A stretch of 64,000 nucleotides of DNA from Oceanospirillum sp964342385 (GTDB lineage Bacteria > Pseudomonadota > Gammaproteobacteria > Pseudomonadales > Halomonadaceae), in NCBI GenBank assembly GCA_964342385.1, contig CAYFGP010000007.1, positions 1-64,000 of the forward strand. The letters run 5' to 3'. This document shows, piece after piece, positions 42,728-50,469 of this stretch. How positions within the stretch are numbered: the stretch's first letter is position 1; every line of letters begins with the position of its first letter. A program made the translations under genes and the position numbers. Under the pieces are notes generated by a model. The model was given only the letters and a program-made list of their open reading frames with translations, made no database searches and was not told the DNA's origin.

Positions 42728-43119
42728 TCGGAGTATTTCGCCTGCTCAATAATAAGAGACCGGCCACACCACACGATAGATAAACCCTAAAGCAACCTAA
42801 AGAGCGGACCCAGATCTCTGGACGTTTTGCCATCCTAAAGATAGCAAAGGAACAATAAAAAGGTTGGAGATTGTACACACTTTACCGTTGCGGTTATATG
42901 AATTTTTGCGTCTGCGCTGTAGATCTCTGCGCCTGCAGATCAGAGGGCGTAGTAAGTTGTAAGCAAAAACAGTCAGTTATGCTGTCAGCTACACTATTAG
43001 TTATGAAACGTCTTTACAGGTGTATCATTAGATATCCATAAAAAGTCGTTATTTTCACTTTCTATCTGGCGTCGATTCGGTAAAATCGCGCTTTTTTTGT
43101 CGTGATGGGCGGGTGAGAC
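42728..43119. other. Divergent promoter region typA / PP-loop gene
   Basis: 392 bp with no gene. It is AT-rich near 42985-43095. A CTGCGC/GCGCAG-type imperfect dyad lies near 42910-42935. The ribosome site GGGCGGGTGAG precedes the PP-loop ATG. No riboswitch or RNA gene was recognised. Confidence 0.5.
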
Positions 43120-44169
43120 ATGAGTAAACAACGCAAGGCCGTTTCTCTGATTTCCGGCGGACTGGACTCCATGCTGGCTACCAAGGTTATTCAGGATCAA
43201 GGCGTACACGTTGAAGGTATCAACTTTTACACGGGATTCTGTGTCGAGGGGCATACTCATGCCATTCGTAAAAAGGACAAGGAAAAGCAGAAGAAAAACA
43301 GTTCCTTATGGGTGGCCGAGCAGCTGGGCATTAAGCTGCACATTATTGATATTTCAGAAGAATACAAAGATATTGTACTGAATCCTAAACACGGTTACGG
43401 ACAAAACCTGAACCCTTGTCTGGACTGTAAAATCGATATGGTAGCCCGTGCCTGGCAGTGGTGCATGGATAATGACTTTGACTTTGTGATCACTGGTGAG
43501 GTGGTCGGTCAGCGTCCTAAGTCCCAACGTAAAGAAACCATGCCTATTATTGCGCGTGAGTCGAAGATCGAAGATCGCCTGCTGCGTCCACTGTGTGCTA
43601 AGCAGCTGGTTGAGACTCTGCCAGAACGTGAAGGCTGGGTGAACCGTGATGAGCTGTTCGACTTCCATGGCCGTAATCGTAAACCTCAGTTAGCTCTGGC
43701 TAAAGAACTTGGTTTTGACGAATGGTCACAGCCTGCTGGCGGTTGCTGTTTCCTGACCGACGAAAGCTACAGTAACAAACTGCAGGATATGTGGGATGCC
43801 CGTGGTGAGCGCAACTACGAGGTCGATGACATCATGCTGCTGAAAGTGGGCCGTCATATTCGTCCGGCGAAACACTATAAGCTGATTGTCAGCCGTGAGC
43901 AGGGTGAAAACAACTTTATGCGTGGCTATCGCCCGATGTACAGCTACCTGTACCCGACCAGCCACGGCGGTCCACTGACCTTGATTGATGGCACGCCGAC
44001 AGAAGAAGATATCCAGACTGCGGCCCGTGTTGTGGCGCGTTTCAGTCAGGGCCGCAACGCCGATGAAGTGGTGGTGAACTATGTTGCCAAACACAACGAA
44101 GGCGAGCAAGAGCTGAAAGTTAAGCCGATGCCTGTGGAAGAGATCCCAGACGACTGGTATATCCACTAA
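43120..44169 (+). CDS. PP-loop ATPase, putative thiouridine synthase (MnmA/ThiI-like)
   Basis: A 349-residue protein with an N-terminal PP-loop pyrophosphatase motif SGGLDS (12-17), as in MnmA, ThiI and related enzymes that activate tRNA uridines for sulfur transfer. It lacks the THUMP domain of ThiI. Two cysteine motifs stand out: CLDC (100-103) and GGCC (207-210, within QPAGGCCFLTD). The C-terminal third (about 225-349) resembles the added domain of stand-alone PP-loop thiolases. A TusA-like carrier gene follows after about 250 bp. It sits between typA and glnA, the place of thiI in Pseudomonas. The exact substrate is not known. Confidence 0.82.
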   Translation: MSKQRKAVSLISGGLDSMLATKVIQDQGVHVEGINFYTGFCVEGHTHAIRKKDKEKQKKNSSLWVAEQLGIKLHIIDISEEYKDIVLNPKHGYGQNLNPCLDCKIDMVARAWQWCMDNDFDFVITGEVVGQRPKSQRKETMPIIARESKIEDRLLRPLCAKQLVETLPEREGWVNRDELFDFHGRNRKPQLALAKELGFDEWSQPAGGCCFLTDESYSNKLQDMWDARGERNYEVDDIMLLKVGRHIRPAKHYKLIVSREQGENNFMRGYRPMYSYLYPTSHGGPLTLIDGTPTEEDIQTAARVVARFSQGRNADEVVVNYVAKHNEGEQELKVKPMPVEEIPDDWYIH

Positions 44170-44237
44170 GTCGGCACTGACGCGAATATCATCGCTGATA
44201 TTCAGGTTTTAACAAAAGAGTCCTGGATTGATCAGCC

Positions 44238-44264
44238 AAAGAGCACCTAAGGGTGCTCTTTTTA
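44238..44264 (+). terminator. Terminator after the PP-loop gene
   Basis: AGAGCACC/GGGTGCTCT stem with a TAA loop, followed by TTTTT. It separates the PP-loop gene from the TusA-like gene, so the latter has its own promoter or depends on read-through. Confidence 0.85.
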
Positions 44265-44423
44265 TATATCCCGCTTTATTCTATCTGCACAGAGCAACAC
44301 CAAACCGATAAATGTCATAAGCTGTTATCAGTAGCAAGACTAGGACTGGTGCACATTCAGCCTCTAAGCCGATAGAATTCATTGATCTGCACAAAAAACG
44401 CGCACTTTATTGAGTAACCTTTT

Positions 44424-44654
44424 ATGAGCAAACATGAACTAAATGCACGCAACCTGCTGTGCCCCCTGCCTGTGATCCGTACACAGAATAAGATCGCGTC
44501 ACTTGATGCAGGGGACCATCTGGTAGTGTATTGTACTGACCCGGGTACTTTGCACGATATTCCGGCCTGGTGTCGCGTGCATGGTCATACTTTGGTCTCA
44601 ACGGCAGAAAGCGCCGATGAGATTATTATAGAAATAGAAGTCGTTAAAGACTAA
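44424..44654 (+). CDS. TusA-like sulfurtransferase
   Basis: A 76-residue TusA-fold protein. The catalytic Cys is in LLCPLPVIRTQN, the CPxP signature of the family (Cys13), and DHLVVYCTDPGTLHDIPAWC follows; the second half has the usual beta-alpha end. TusA passes persulfide sulfur to tRNA-thiolating or other enzymes. Its stop runs into the glnA control region (NtrC site at 44656). Closeness to the PP-loop ATPase suggests that it serves as its sulfur donor. Confidence 0.93.
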   Translation: MSKHELNARNLLCPLPVIRTQNKIASLDAGDHLVVYCTDPGTLHDIPAWCRVHGHTLVSTAESADEIIIEIEVVKD

Positions 44655-44655
44655 G

Positions 44656-44670
44656 GCACCAAATTGGTGC
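44656..44670 (+). promoter_or_regulatory. NtrC-binding site 1 of glnA
   Basis: GCACCA-AAT-TGGTGC has the half-sites and spacing of the E. coli glnA NtrC site (GCACCA-N3-TGGTGC). Its centre is 31 bp from that of site 2, close to three helical turns, as in the E. coli glnA enhancer pair. Confidence 0.85.
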
Positions 44671-44685
44671 GCTGTGTTTTTAAGG

Positions 44686-44702
44686 TGCACTATTTTAGAG
44701 CA
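44686..44702 (+). promoter_or_regulatory. NtrC-binding site 2 of glnA
   Basis: TGCACTATTTTAGAGCA matches 13 of the 14 defined positions of the NtrC 17-mer TGCACYANNNTRGTGCA. It lies about 85 bp upstream of the sigma54 -12 element. Confidence 0.8.
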
Positions 44703-44766
44703 AAAGAGCACAACAGATTTCTCACAAAGCACCCTAACTTATTGGTTATCTTTGCTTTTTTTATAA

Positions 44767-44783
44767 TGGCATTGATATTGCTT
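44767..44783 (+). promoter_or_regulatory. Sigma54 promoter of glnA
   Basis: TGGCATTGATATTGCTT has the GG and GC pairs exactly ten bases apart and TTGC at the -12 box, as expected for RpoN promoters. With the two NtrC sites upstream it explains nitrogen-controlled glnA expression. The start of transcription would be near 44793. Confidence 0.88.
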
Positions 44784-44890
44784 TTAAGAGAGACAATTCC
44801 GAAGGAAGGTTTTACGGCCTTCCAATCGTGATAAAAGAATTATTTACACGATTTTGACAACCAAGCGAAAGCTCCATTGGAGGACAAGCA

Positions 44891-46297
44891 ATGTCAGAGC
44901 AAACTCTGAAGCTAATCGAAGAGAATGATGTTAAATGGGTAGACCTGCGTTTTACCGACACTAAAGGTAAAGAGCAGCACGTAACCATCCCTGCCCGTTA
45001 CGTTGATGAAGATTTCTTCGAAGAAGGCCAAATGTTTGACGGTTCTTCTATCTCTGGCTGGAAAGGCATTAACGAATCAGACATGATCCTGATGCCAGAT
45101 GACAGCTCTTCTTTCCTGGACCCGTTCTTCGAAGATAAGACTCTGGTTCTGCGTTGTGACATCATCGAGCCTGCCACTATGCAAGGCTACGAGCGTGACC
45201 CACGCTCTGTTGCTAAGCGTGCAGAAGAGTACCTGAAATCTACTGGTCTGGGTGACACTGCATTCTTCGGTCCTGAGCCTGAGTTCTTCATCTTTGACGA
45301 CGTGCGTTGGGATTCCAACATGTCCGGTAGCTTCGTGAAGATCGATTCCGAAGAAGCGGCTTGGAACTCTGAGAAGTCAATGGAAGGCGGTAACATGGGT
45401 CACCGTCCTCGCGTTAAAGGCGGTTACTTCCCAGTACCACCAGTTGACTCTGTACACGACATCCGTGCCACTATGTGTAACGTGATGGAAGAGATCGGTC
45501 TGAACGTTGAAGTTCACCACCACGAAGTAGCAACTGCTTGTCAGAACGAAATCGGCGTAGCGTTCAACACTCTGGTTAAGAAAGCTGACGAAGTTCAGAT
45601 GCTGAAATACGTTGTACACAACGTTGCCCACGCATACGGCAAAACTGCAACCTTTATGCCTAAGCCTGTAGTTGGCGATAACGGTTCTGGTATGCACGTT
45701 CACCTGTCTTACTGGAAAGACGGCGTAAACCAGTTCGCAGGTGACCAGTACGCTGGTCTGTCTGAGTCTGCTCTGTTCGCTATTGGCGGTATCATCAAGC
45801 ACGCTAAAGCACTGAACGCTTTCTGTAACCCAGGTACTAACTCGTACAAGCGTCTGGTTCCAGGCTTCGAAGCTCCAGTAATGCTGGCTTACTCTGCTCG
45901 TAACCGTTCTGCTTCTCTGCGTATTCCTTACACTTCTAGCCCTAAAGCTAAGCGTGTTGAGGCTCGTTTCCCTGATCCAATCGCTAACCCATACCTGGCG
46001 TTCTCAGCTCTGCTGATGGCTGCTCTGGACGGTGTTCAGAACAAGATTCACCCTGGCGATCCTGCTGATAAAGATCTGTACGATCTGCCAGCAGAAGAAG
46101 CGGCTGAGATCCCAACAGTTGCATCTTCTCTGGAAGAAGCTCTGGCGGCTCTGGATGCAGACCGTGAGTTCCTGGTTCAAGGTGGCGTATTCACTGACGA
46201 CATGATCGATGCTTACATCGAGCTGATCAACGAAGACGTTGCACGCGTAAACATGACAACTCACCCGGTTGAGTTCGATCTGTACTACAGTGTGTAA
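44891..46297 (+). CDS. glnA: Glutamine synthetase type I (GSI-beta)
   Basis: GlnA makes glutamine from glutamate, ammonia and ATP and is the main entry of ammonium at low nitrogen. The 468-residue protein has FDGSSISGW near 50, the metal and substrate blocks GPEPEFFIFD, NGSGMHVHLS and NPGTNSYKRLVPGFEAP, and the adenylylation tyrosine in DLYDLPAEE, so it is of the GlnE-regulated beta type. Upstream lie a sigma54 promoter and two NtrC sites. GGAGGA precedes the ATG. Strong codon bias suits a highly expressed gene. Confidence 0.99.
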   Translation: MSEQTLKLIEENDVKWVDLRFTDTKGKEQHVTIPARYVDEDFFEEGQMFDGSSISGWKGINESDMILMPDDSSSFLDPFFEDKTLVLRCDIIEPATMQGYERDPRSVAKRAEEYLKSTGLGDTAFFGPEPEFFIFDDVRWDSNMSGSFVKIDSEEAAWNSEKSMEGGNMGHRPRVKGGYFPVPPVDSVHDIRATMCNVMEEIGLNVEVHHHEVATACQNEIGVAFNTLVKKADEVQMLKYVVHNVAHAYGKTATFMPKPVVGDNGSGMHVHLSYWKDGVNQFAGDQYAGLSESALFAIGGIIKHAKALNAFCNPGTNSYKRLVPGFEAPVMLAYSARNRSASLRIPYTSSPKAKRVEARFPDPIANPYLAFSALLMAALDGVQNKIHPGDPADKDLYDLPAEEAAEIPTVASSLEEALAALDADREFLVQGGVFTDDMIDAYIELINEDVARVNMTTHPVEFDLYYSV

Positions 46298-46345
46298 GCT
46301 CCGCTTATAAGCTTTCAGCTTATGCTCTTCTTCGGAAGAGACGAG

Positions 46346-46372
46346 ACCCTCGCTTCGGCGAGGGTTTTTTTT
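46346..46372 (+). terminator. Terminator after glnA
   Basis: ACCCTCGC/GCGAGGGT stem with a stable TTCG loop followed by eight T. A second TTCG hairpin (CTCTTC/GAAGAG) lies just before it at 46325-46340. Confidence 0.95.
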
Positions 46373-46383
46373 CGCCTGTTTTC

Positions 46384-46483
46384 NNNNNNNNNNNNNNNNN
46401 NNNNNNNNNNNNNNNNNNNNNNNNNNNNNNNNNNNNNNNNNNNNNNNNNNNNNNNNNNNNNNNNNNNNNNNNNNNNNNNNNNN
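46384..46483. other. Assembly gap (100 N)
   Basis: A run of exactly 100 N, which is the usual filler for a gap of unknown size. It removes the start of the DUF4124 gene and whatever promoter stands before it. Confidence 0.99.
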
Positions 46484-46485
46484 GC

Positions 46486-46872
46486 CTAACGCTGATATCT
46501 GGTGGTGCTTTAGCCGTAGATAAGATTTATCACTGGAAGGATGCTGAAGGAAACCCCGTTTTTTCGGATCAACCCAAGGGACAGCGCTATCTGGCGACCT
46601 ATCAGCGTCGCTACCAGGATGTGCGTCTGGTCAGCTACCAGACCCAAATGCCGGGGCAGCGCATTATTCGCGTTTATGCTCAGCCCAAGCTACAACCGGG
46701 CGATACCATTGAATTACAGCTAAATGGCGAGACTTATCAAAGTGCGCTGCATAGTCAATTTTTCCTGCTGCATCACTTGCCTCGTGGGCATCATAAGATT
46801 CGTGCTCTGGTGCGTAATAAAAATAAACACTTGCTGTTTGCCAGCCGCTCAACCAGCCTCAATATCCGCTAA
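46486..46872 (+). CDS. DUF4124 domain protein, 5' end lost in assembly gap
   Basis: The open frame runs out of the N gap without a start codon. The first visible residues LTLISGGALA look like the end of a signal peptide; the mature protein starts VDKIYHWKDAEGNPVFSDQPKG, a DUF4124 unit. About 100 residues follow with a beta-rich form (VRLVSYQTQMPGQRIIRVYA, LQPGDTIELQLNG). A DUF4124 gene between glnA and ntrB is common in relatives. Only the start is missing; the rest is intact. Confidence 0.88.
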   Translation, partial: LTLISGGALAVDKIYHWKDAEGNPVFSDQPKGQRYLATYQRRYQDVRLVSYQTQMPGQRIIRVYAQPKLQPGDTIELQLNGETYQSALHSQFFLLHHLPRGHHKIRALVRNKNKHLLFASRSTSLNIR

Positions 46873-46994
46873 ATCCAGCGTTTATCCTGCCATTAACAGT
46901 ATTCCTCTAACGGCTGGTTAAGTATTCATCTGCTTATTTTGACTGCCATAACGCCTTAATTCACAAGCAGTTAACGACCATTTAAAAAGCAGTA

Positions 46995-47011
46995 CGCACT
47001 ATAACGGTCTG
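46995..47011 (+). promoter_or_regulatory. Weak NtrC-like site upstream of ntrB
   Basis: CGCACTATAACGGTCTG keeps the left half-site GCACTA and the middle of the right half but mismatches at five of the defined positions. Its centre is 42 bp from the strong site, four helical turns, which suits cooperative binding. Confidence 0.4.
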
Positions 47012-47036
47012 CACTGCACCACAAAAAATAAGTCAA

Positions 47037-47053
47037 TGCACTATAATGGTGCG
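47037..47053 (+). promoter_or_regulatory. NtrC-binding site upstream of ntrB
   Basis: TGCACTATAATGGTGCG matches 13 of 14 defined positions of the NtrC consensus. It lies about 120 bp before the sigma54 -12 element of ntrB. Confidence 0.8.
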
Positions 47054-47159
47054 TATAGTTTTGTTAAACGCGGACTTATAGCTCCAGAAGAAAGGCTGAA
47101 ATACCCATTTTAAAGAGCACAGACACCAACTCGCTATTTTTTAAGCACTTACTTTGTAT

Positions 47160-47174
47160 TGGTTCGCTTTTTGC
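47160..47174 (+). promoter_or_regulatory. Sigma54 promoter of ntrB-ntrC
   Basis: TGGTTCGCTTTTTGC followed by TT has GG and GC pairs ten bases apart with TTGC at -12. With the NtrC site upstream it allows self-activation of ntrBC. The leader before the GTG would be only about 15-20 bases. Confidence 0.75.
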
Positions 47175-47201
47175 TTTTGCTAACAGTAAGGAGGGTTTTG
47201 T

Positions 47202-48272
47202 GTGGCTAGTCTAGACAATCAGAAATTACTACTGGATAACCTGACCACGGCGGTCATCCAATTAAACAGTGAGCTGGCTCTGACTTATCTCAATCCAGCG
47301 GCTGAGATGTTATTCGCCTGTGGAGCCAATCGAGCGATTGGTCATCCCTTATCCAGTCTGTTTACGGAACATGACGATACCGATAACGCCTGGCGGCAAG
47401 CCGCTAAGGAAGGTCACCCTTTTACCAAACGGGAGACCAGTCTGACGCTGCCTAACGGTCAGCATATGATTGTCGATTACACCGTGAACCCCATTCTTAC
47501 CTCCGGTGGTTATACCCTGGTTGTGGAGCTCCAGGCCCGTGATCGCCTGCTGCGTATCAGCAAAGAAGAAGAGTTGGTGGCACAACAGGAAACCCTGCGC
47601 ACTTTGGTGCGAGGTATGGCCCATGAGATCAAAAATCCTCTGGGTGGTATTCGTGGTGCAGCGCAGTTATTAGAGCGTGCCCTGCCCGAAGAGAGCCTGA
47701 AAGATTATACCGAGGTGATCATCAGCGAAGCAGATCGCCTGAGAAATCTGGTGGATCGTATGCTCGGGCCAAGAAAGGTGCCCAATTTTAGTGCAGTGAA
47801 TATCCACAAAGTGCTGGAACATGTTTTTGCGCTGATCTCTGCGGAGCAAGGTCCAAAAATCAAACTGATTAGGGACTATGATCCCAGTCTGCCGGATATG
47901 AACGGTGATCAGGAGCAGTTGATTCAGGCCATTCTGAATATTGTGCGTAATGCCATGCAGGCGTTACGGGAAGCCAAGATCGAAGATGGCCAGATCACCT
48001 TCCGTACTCGCGCCAAACGTCAGTTCACCCTGGGCTCAGAGCGCCATCGCCTGCTATGTCAGGTGGATATTATTGATAACGGCCCAGGTATTCCAAAAGA
48101 GCTGATGGAAACCATTTTCTATCCTCTGGTGACTGGTCGCGCATCAGGCACTGGACTCGGTCTGTCGATCGCCCAGACCATTATGCATCAACACAACGGG
48201 CTGATTGAGTGTAAATCCGAACCGGGCAATACCGTATTCCGACTAATGATTCCTCTGGAGCATAAAAAATGA
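47202..48272 (+). CDS. glnL: Nitrogen sensor histidine kinase NtrB (GlnL)
   Basis: NtrB is the cytosolic kinase/phosphatase that, under PII control, sets phosphorylation of NtrC. The 356-residue protein has an N-terminal PAS domain (about 5-115), a HisKA domain with His141 in GMAHEIKNPLGG, and an HATPase domain with NIVRNAMQAL, DNGPGIP and GTGLGLSIAQ. There is no membrane segment. The start is GTG after a strong TAAGGAGGG. Its stop overlaps the ntrC start by four bases. Confidence 0.98.
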   Translation: MASLDNQKLLLDNLTTAVIQLNSELALTYLNPAAEMLFACGANRAIGHPLSSLFTEHDDTDNAWRQAAKEGHPFTKRETSLTLPNGQHMIVDYTVNPILTSGGYTLVVELQARDRLLRISKEEELVAQQETLRTLVRGMAHEIKNPLGGIRGAAQLLERALPEESLKDYTEVIISEADRLRNLVDRMLGPRKVPNFSAVNIHKVLEHVFALISAEQGPKIKLIRDYDPSLPDMNGDQEQLIQAILNIVRNAMQALREAKIEDGQITFRTRAKRQFTLGSERHRLLCQVDIIDNGPGIPKELMETIFYPLVTGRASGTGLGLSIAQTIMHQHNGLIECKSEPGNTVFRLMIPLEHKK

Positions 48273-49696
48273 ACACCCCAAATAACGTATGGATTGTCGA
48301 TGATGACCGTTCTATCCGCTGGGTATTAGAACGCTCCATGGAACAGGAAGGCATGAATGTTAATGTCTTTGAACAAGCCGAAGATGTGCTGAAAGCCTTT
48401 AATAGTGGCTGCCCGGATGCTCTGATTACCGATATCCGTATGCCGGGCATGGACGGCCTGGAGCTGCTGGCTCAGATTCAGGACAGTCATCCCAATCTAC
48501 CCGTGATTGTGATGACCGCACACTCGGATTTGGAGAGTGCGGTGGCGTCTTATCAAGGCGGTGCTTTTGAATATCTACCCAAACCGTTTGATGTCGATGA
48601 AGCCGTTGCCTTGGTTAAACGGGCGATCAGTCATGCTCAGGAGCAGGCTTCAGCTCATCAACCCGAGGTTAAGCCTCTACCCAGTACTGAGATTATTGGT
48701 GAAGCGCCGGCGATGCAGGAGGTCTTCCGTGCCATTGGTCGGCTGTCCCACTCCAATATCACCGTATTGATTAACGGTGAGTCGGGTACCGGTAAAGAGC
48801 TGGTGGCGCATGCCCTGCATCAACACAGCCCCAGAGCGAAAAATCCGTTTATTCCGTTGAATATGGCAGCGATTCCCAAGGATCTGATTGAATCCGAACT
48901 GTTTGGCCATGAAAAAGGGGCTTTTACCGGTGCCAATACTCTGCGCCACGGCCGCTTTGAACAGGCCGATGGCGGCACCCTGTTCCTGGATGAGATTGGT
49001 GATATGCCTGCCGATACTCAAACCCGTCTACTTAGGGTTCTGGCCGATGGTGAATTCTATCGTGTGGGTGGCCATACGCCAGTACAGGTGGATGTGCGTA
49101 TTATCGCAGCAACCCACCAAGACCTGGAAAATCTGGTACAAGAAGGTCGCTTCCGGGAAGATCTATTCCACCGCTTGAATGTGATTCGTGTCCACCTGCC
49201 AAAACTAAGTGAACGCCGGGAAGATATTCCTCGTCTGGCGGATTTTTTCCTGGGCAAAGCCGCCAAAGAGCTGGAAGTAGAGCCTAAGATTCTACTGCAG
49301 GATACCGTGGATTATATGCAGCAACTGAGCTGGCCGGGTAACGTACGTCAACTGGAAAACACCTGTCGCTGGATTACCGTGATGGCGTCAGGCCGTGAGG
49401 TGCATCTGGATGATCTGCCACCAGAGTTGATGGAGCAGAAACAATCCGAACAAGCCACCGGCAGCCGCTGGCAGTCCGCACTGAATAACTGGGCGGATCA
49501 GGCTCTGGCTCAAGGTCAGAAAGGCATTCTGGATACTGCTGTACCGGAGTTTGAAAAAGTGATGATCGAAGTGGCACTGAAGCATACTGCTGGTCGCCGT
49601 CGGGATGCAGCCGAGTTATTGGGCTGGGGTCGTAATACCCTGACCCGTAAGATCAAAGAGTTGAATATGGAAACCGCGAGCGAAGAAGAGGAATAA
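48269..49696 (+). CDS. glnG: Nitrogen response regulator NtrC (GlnG)
   Basis: NtrC activates sigma54 promoters under nitrogen limitation. The 475-residue protein has a receiver domain with Asp55 in LITDIRMPGMDG, a central AAA+ domain (about 142-370) with Walker A GESGTGKE (170-177), the sigma54-contact loop GAFTGA (217-222) and Walker B FLDEIGD, and a C-terminal Fis-type helix-turn-helix (RRDAAELLGWGRNTLTRKIKE). It is coupled to ntrB by an ATGA overlap. Sites that it should bind lie at 44.66, 44.69 and 47.04 kb, and a further likely one at 50.41 kb. Confidence 0.99.
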   Translation: MNTPNNVWIVDDDRSIRWVLERSMEQEGMNVNVFEQAEDVLKAFNSGCPDALITDIRMPGMDGLELLAQIQDSHPNLPVIVMTAHSDLESAVASYQGGAFEYLPKPFDVDEAVALVKRAISHAQEQASAHQPEVKPLPSTEIIGEAPAMQEVFRAIGRLSHSNITVLINGESGTGKELVAHALHQHSPRAKNPFIPLNMAAIPKDLIESELFGHEKGAFTGANTLRHGRFEQADGGTLFLDEIGDMPADTQTRLLRVLADGEFYRVGGHTPVQVDVRIIAATHQDLENLVQEGRFREDLFHRLNVIRVHLPKLSERREDIPRLADFFLGKAAKELEVEPKILLQDTVDYMQQLSWPGNVRQLENTCRWITVMASGREVHLDDLPPELMEQKQSEQATGSRWQSALNNWADQALAQGQKGILDTAVPEFEKVMIEVALKHTAGRRRDAAELLGWGRNTLTRKIKELNMETASEEEE

Positions 49697-49732
49697 AGCC
49701 TTATTTCCGGTATAAGTTTAGGATGATCTTCC

Positions 49733-49764
49733 GCTTATGTGACTGCGTGCTCAGTCACATAAGC
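49733..49764. terminator. Hairpin between convergent ntrC and trmL
   Basis: A perfect 13-bp stem GCTTATGTGACTG/CAGTCACATAAGC with a 6-base loop. It lacks a T run but lies midway between convergent genes. Confidence 0.55.
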
Positions 49765-49780
49765 TGTCCTCAGGCTTAGA

Positions 49781-50245
49781 TCAAACCGCACCTTCAAAAC
49801 CCAGCTGACGCCACGCCTCATAGGTAATTACAGAGACCGCATTGGATAGATTTAGACTGCGGCTGGTGGGCACCATAGGAATTCTTAACCACTGGGCTTG
49901 TTCAAACTGAGCCAGTACCTCCGCCGGTAAACCTCGGGTTTCCGGGCCAAATAGTAATACATCCCCTGCCTGGAACTGCATATCTGAAGCAAAGCCCTTC
50001 GCTTTCGTGGTGCAAGGAAAAACCCGTTTTTCACCAACGGCCGCCATAAAGGCATCAAAGTCTTTGTGGCGACTGACATTGGCCAGGTCATGATAGTCGA
50101 GACCTGCTCTTCTTAGCTTTTTTTCTTCCAGATCAAAGCCCAGTGGTTCAATAAGGTGCAGATAACAGCCTGTATTGGCACATAGGCGAATAATATTGCC
50201 CGTATTGGGGGCGATTTCTGGTTCGTACAGGGCGATTTCAAACAT
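49781..50245 (-). CDS. trmL: tRNA (cytidine(34)-2'-O)-methyltransferase TrmL
   Basis: TrmL methylates the wobble ribose of tRNA-Leu species. It is a minimal SPOUT protein of 154 residues: FEIALYEPEIAPNTGNIIRLCANTG at the N terminus, LLFGPETRGLP in the knot, and IPMVPTSRSLNLSNAVSVITYEAWRQLGF at the C terminus. No extra RNA-binding domain is present, as is normal for the family. It is convergent with ntrC. Confidence 0.97.
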   Translation of the reverse strand: MFEIALYEPEIAPNTGNIIRLCANTGCYLHLIEPLGFDLEEKKLRRAGLDYHDLANVSRHKDFDAFMAAVGEKRVFPCTTKAKGFASDMQFQAGDVLLFGPETRGLPAEVLAQFEQAQWLRIPMVPTSRSLNLSNAVSVITYEAWRQLGFEGAV

Positions 50246-50413
50246 GCTTTTTCTATAAGGTAGCGATAAATCCCAATAAATTCCTGAGGTTATTCTTAAT
50301 TAGCCGAGAAGAATCAAACAAGACTTGCCAGTCATGCGAAAAAAATAAATAAAATGCATATTTAGTGGTCTGACCTGTGTTCAAGGCTGTTACATAAGGA
50401 TACAATGAACGTA

Positions 50414-50430
50414 TGCACTATTTTAGTGCG
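50414..50430 (+). promoter_or_regulatory. NtrC-like site in front of chemoreceptor gene
   Basis: TGCACTATTTTAGTGCG matches 13 of 14 defined NtrC positions, as good as the glnA and ntrB sites. It ends 39 bp before the chemoreceptor ATG. I found no sigma54 promoter nearby. A possible sigma70 promoter (TGTTCA-N17-TACAAT, -10 at 50401-50406) would put the site just after the transcription start, a position fit for repression. Confidence 0.6.
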
Positions 50431-50469
50431 TATATTCTAATAAAACCCAGGACCTTGGGGGATAATAAC

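Larger units (their letters stand above)
46873..47201 (+). other. ntrB control region
   Basis: 329 bp with no gene. It carries a weak NtrC-like site (46995-47011), a strong one (47037-47053) and a sigma54 promoter (47160-47174), listed separately. The ribosome site TAAGGAGGG precedes the GTG start of ntrB. Confidence 0.8.
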
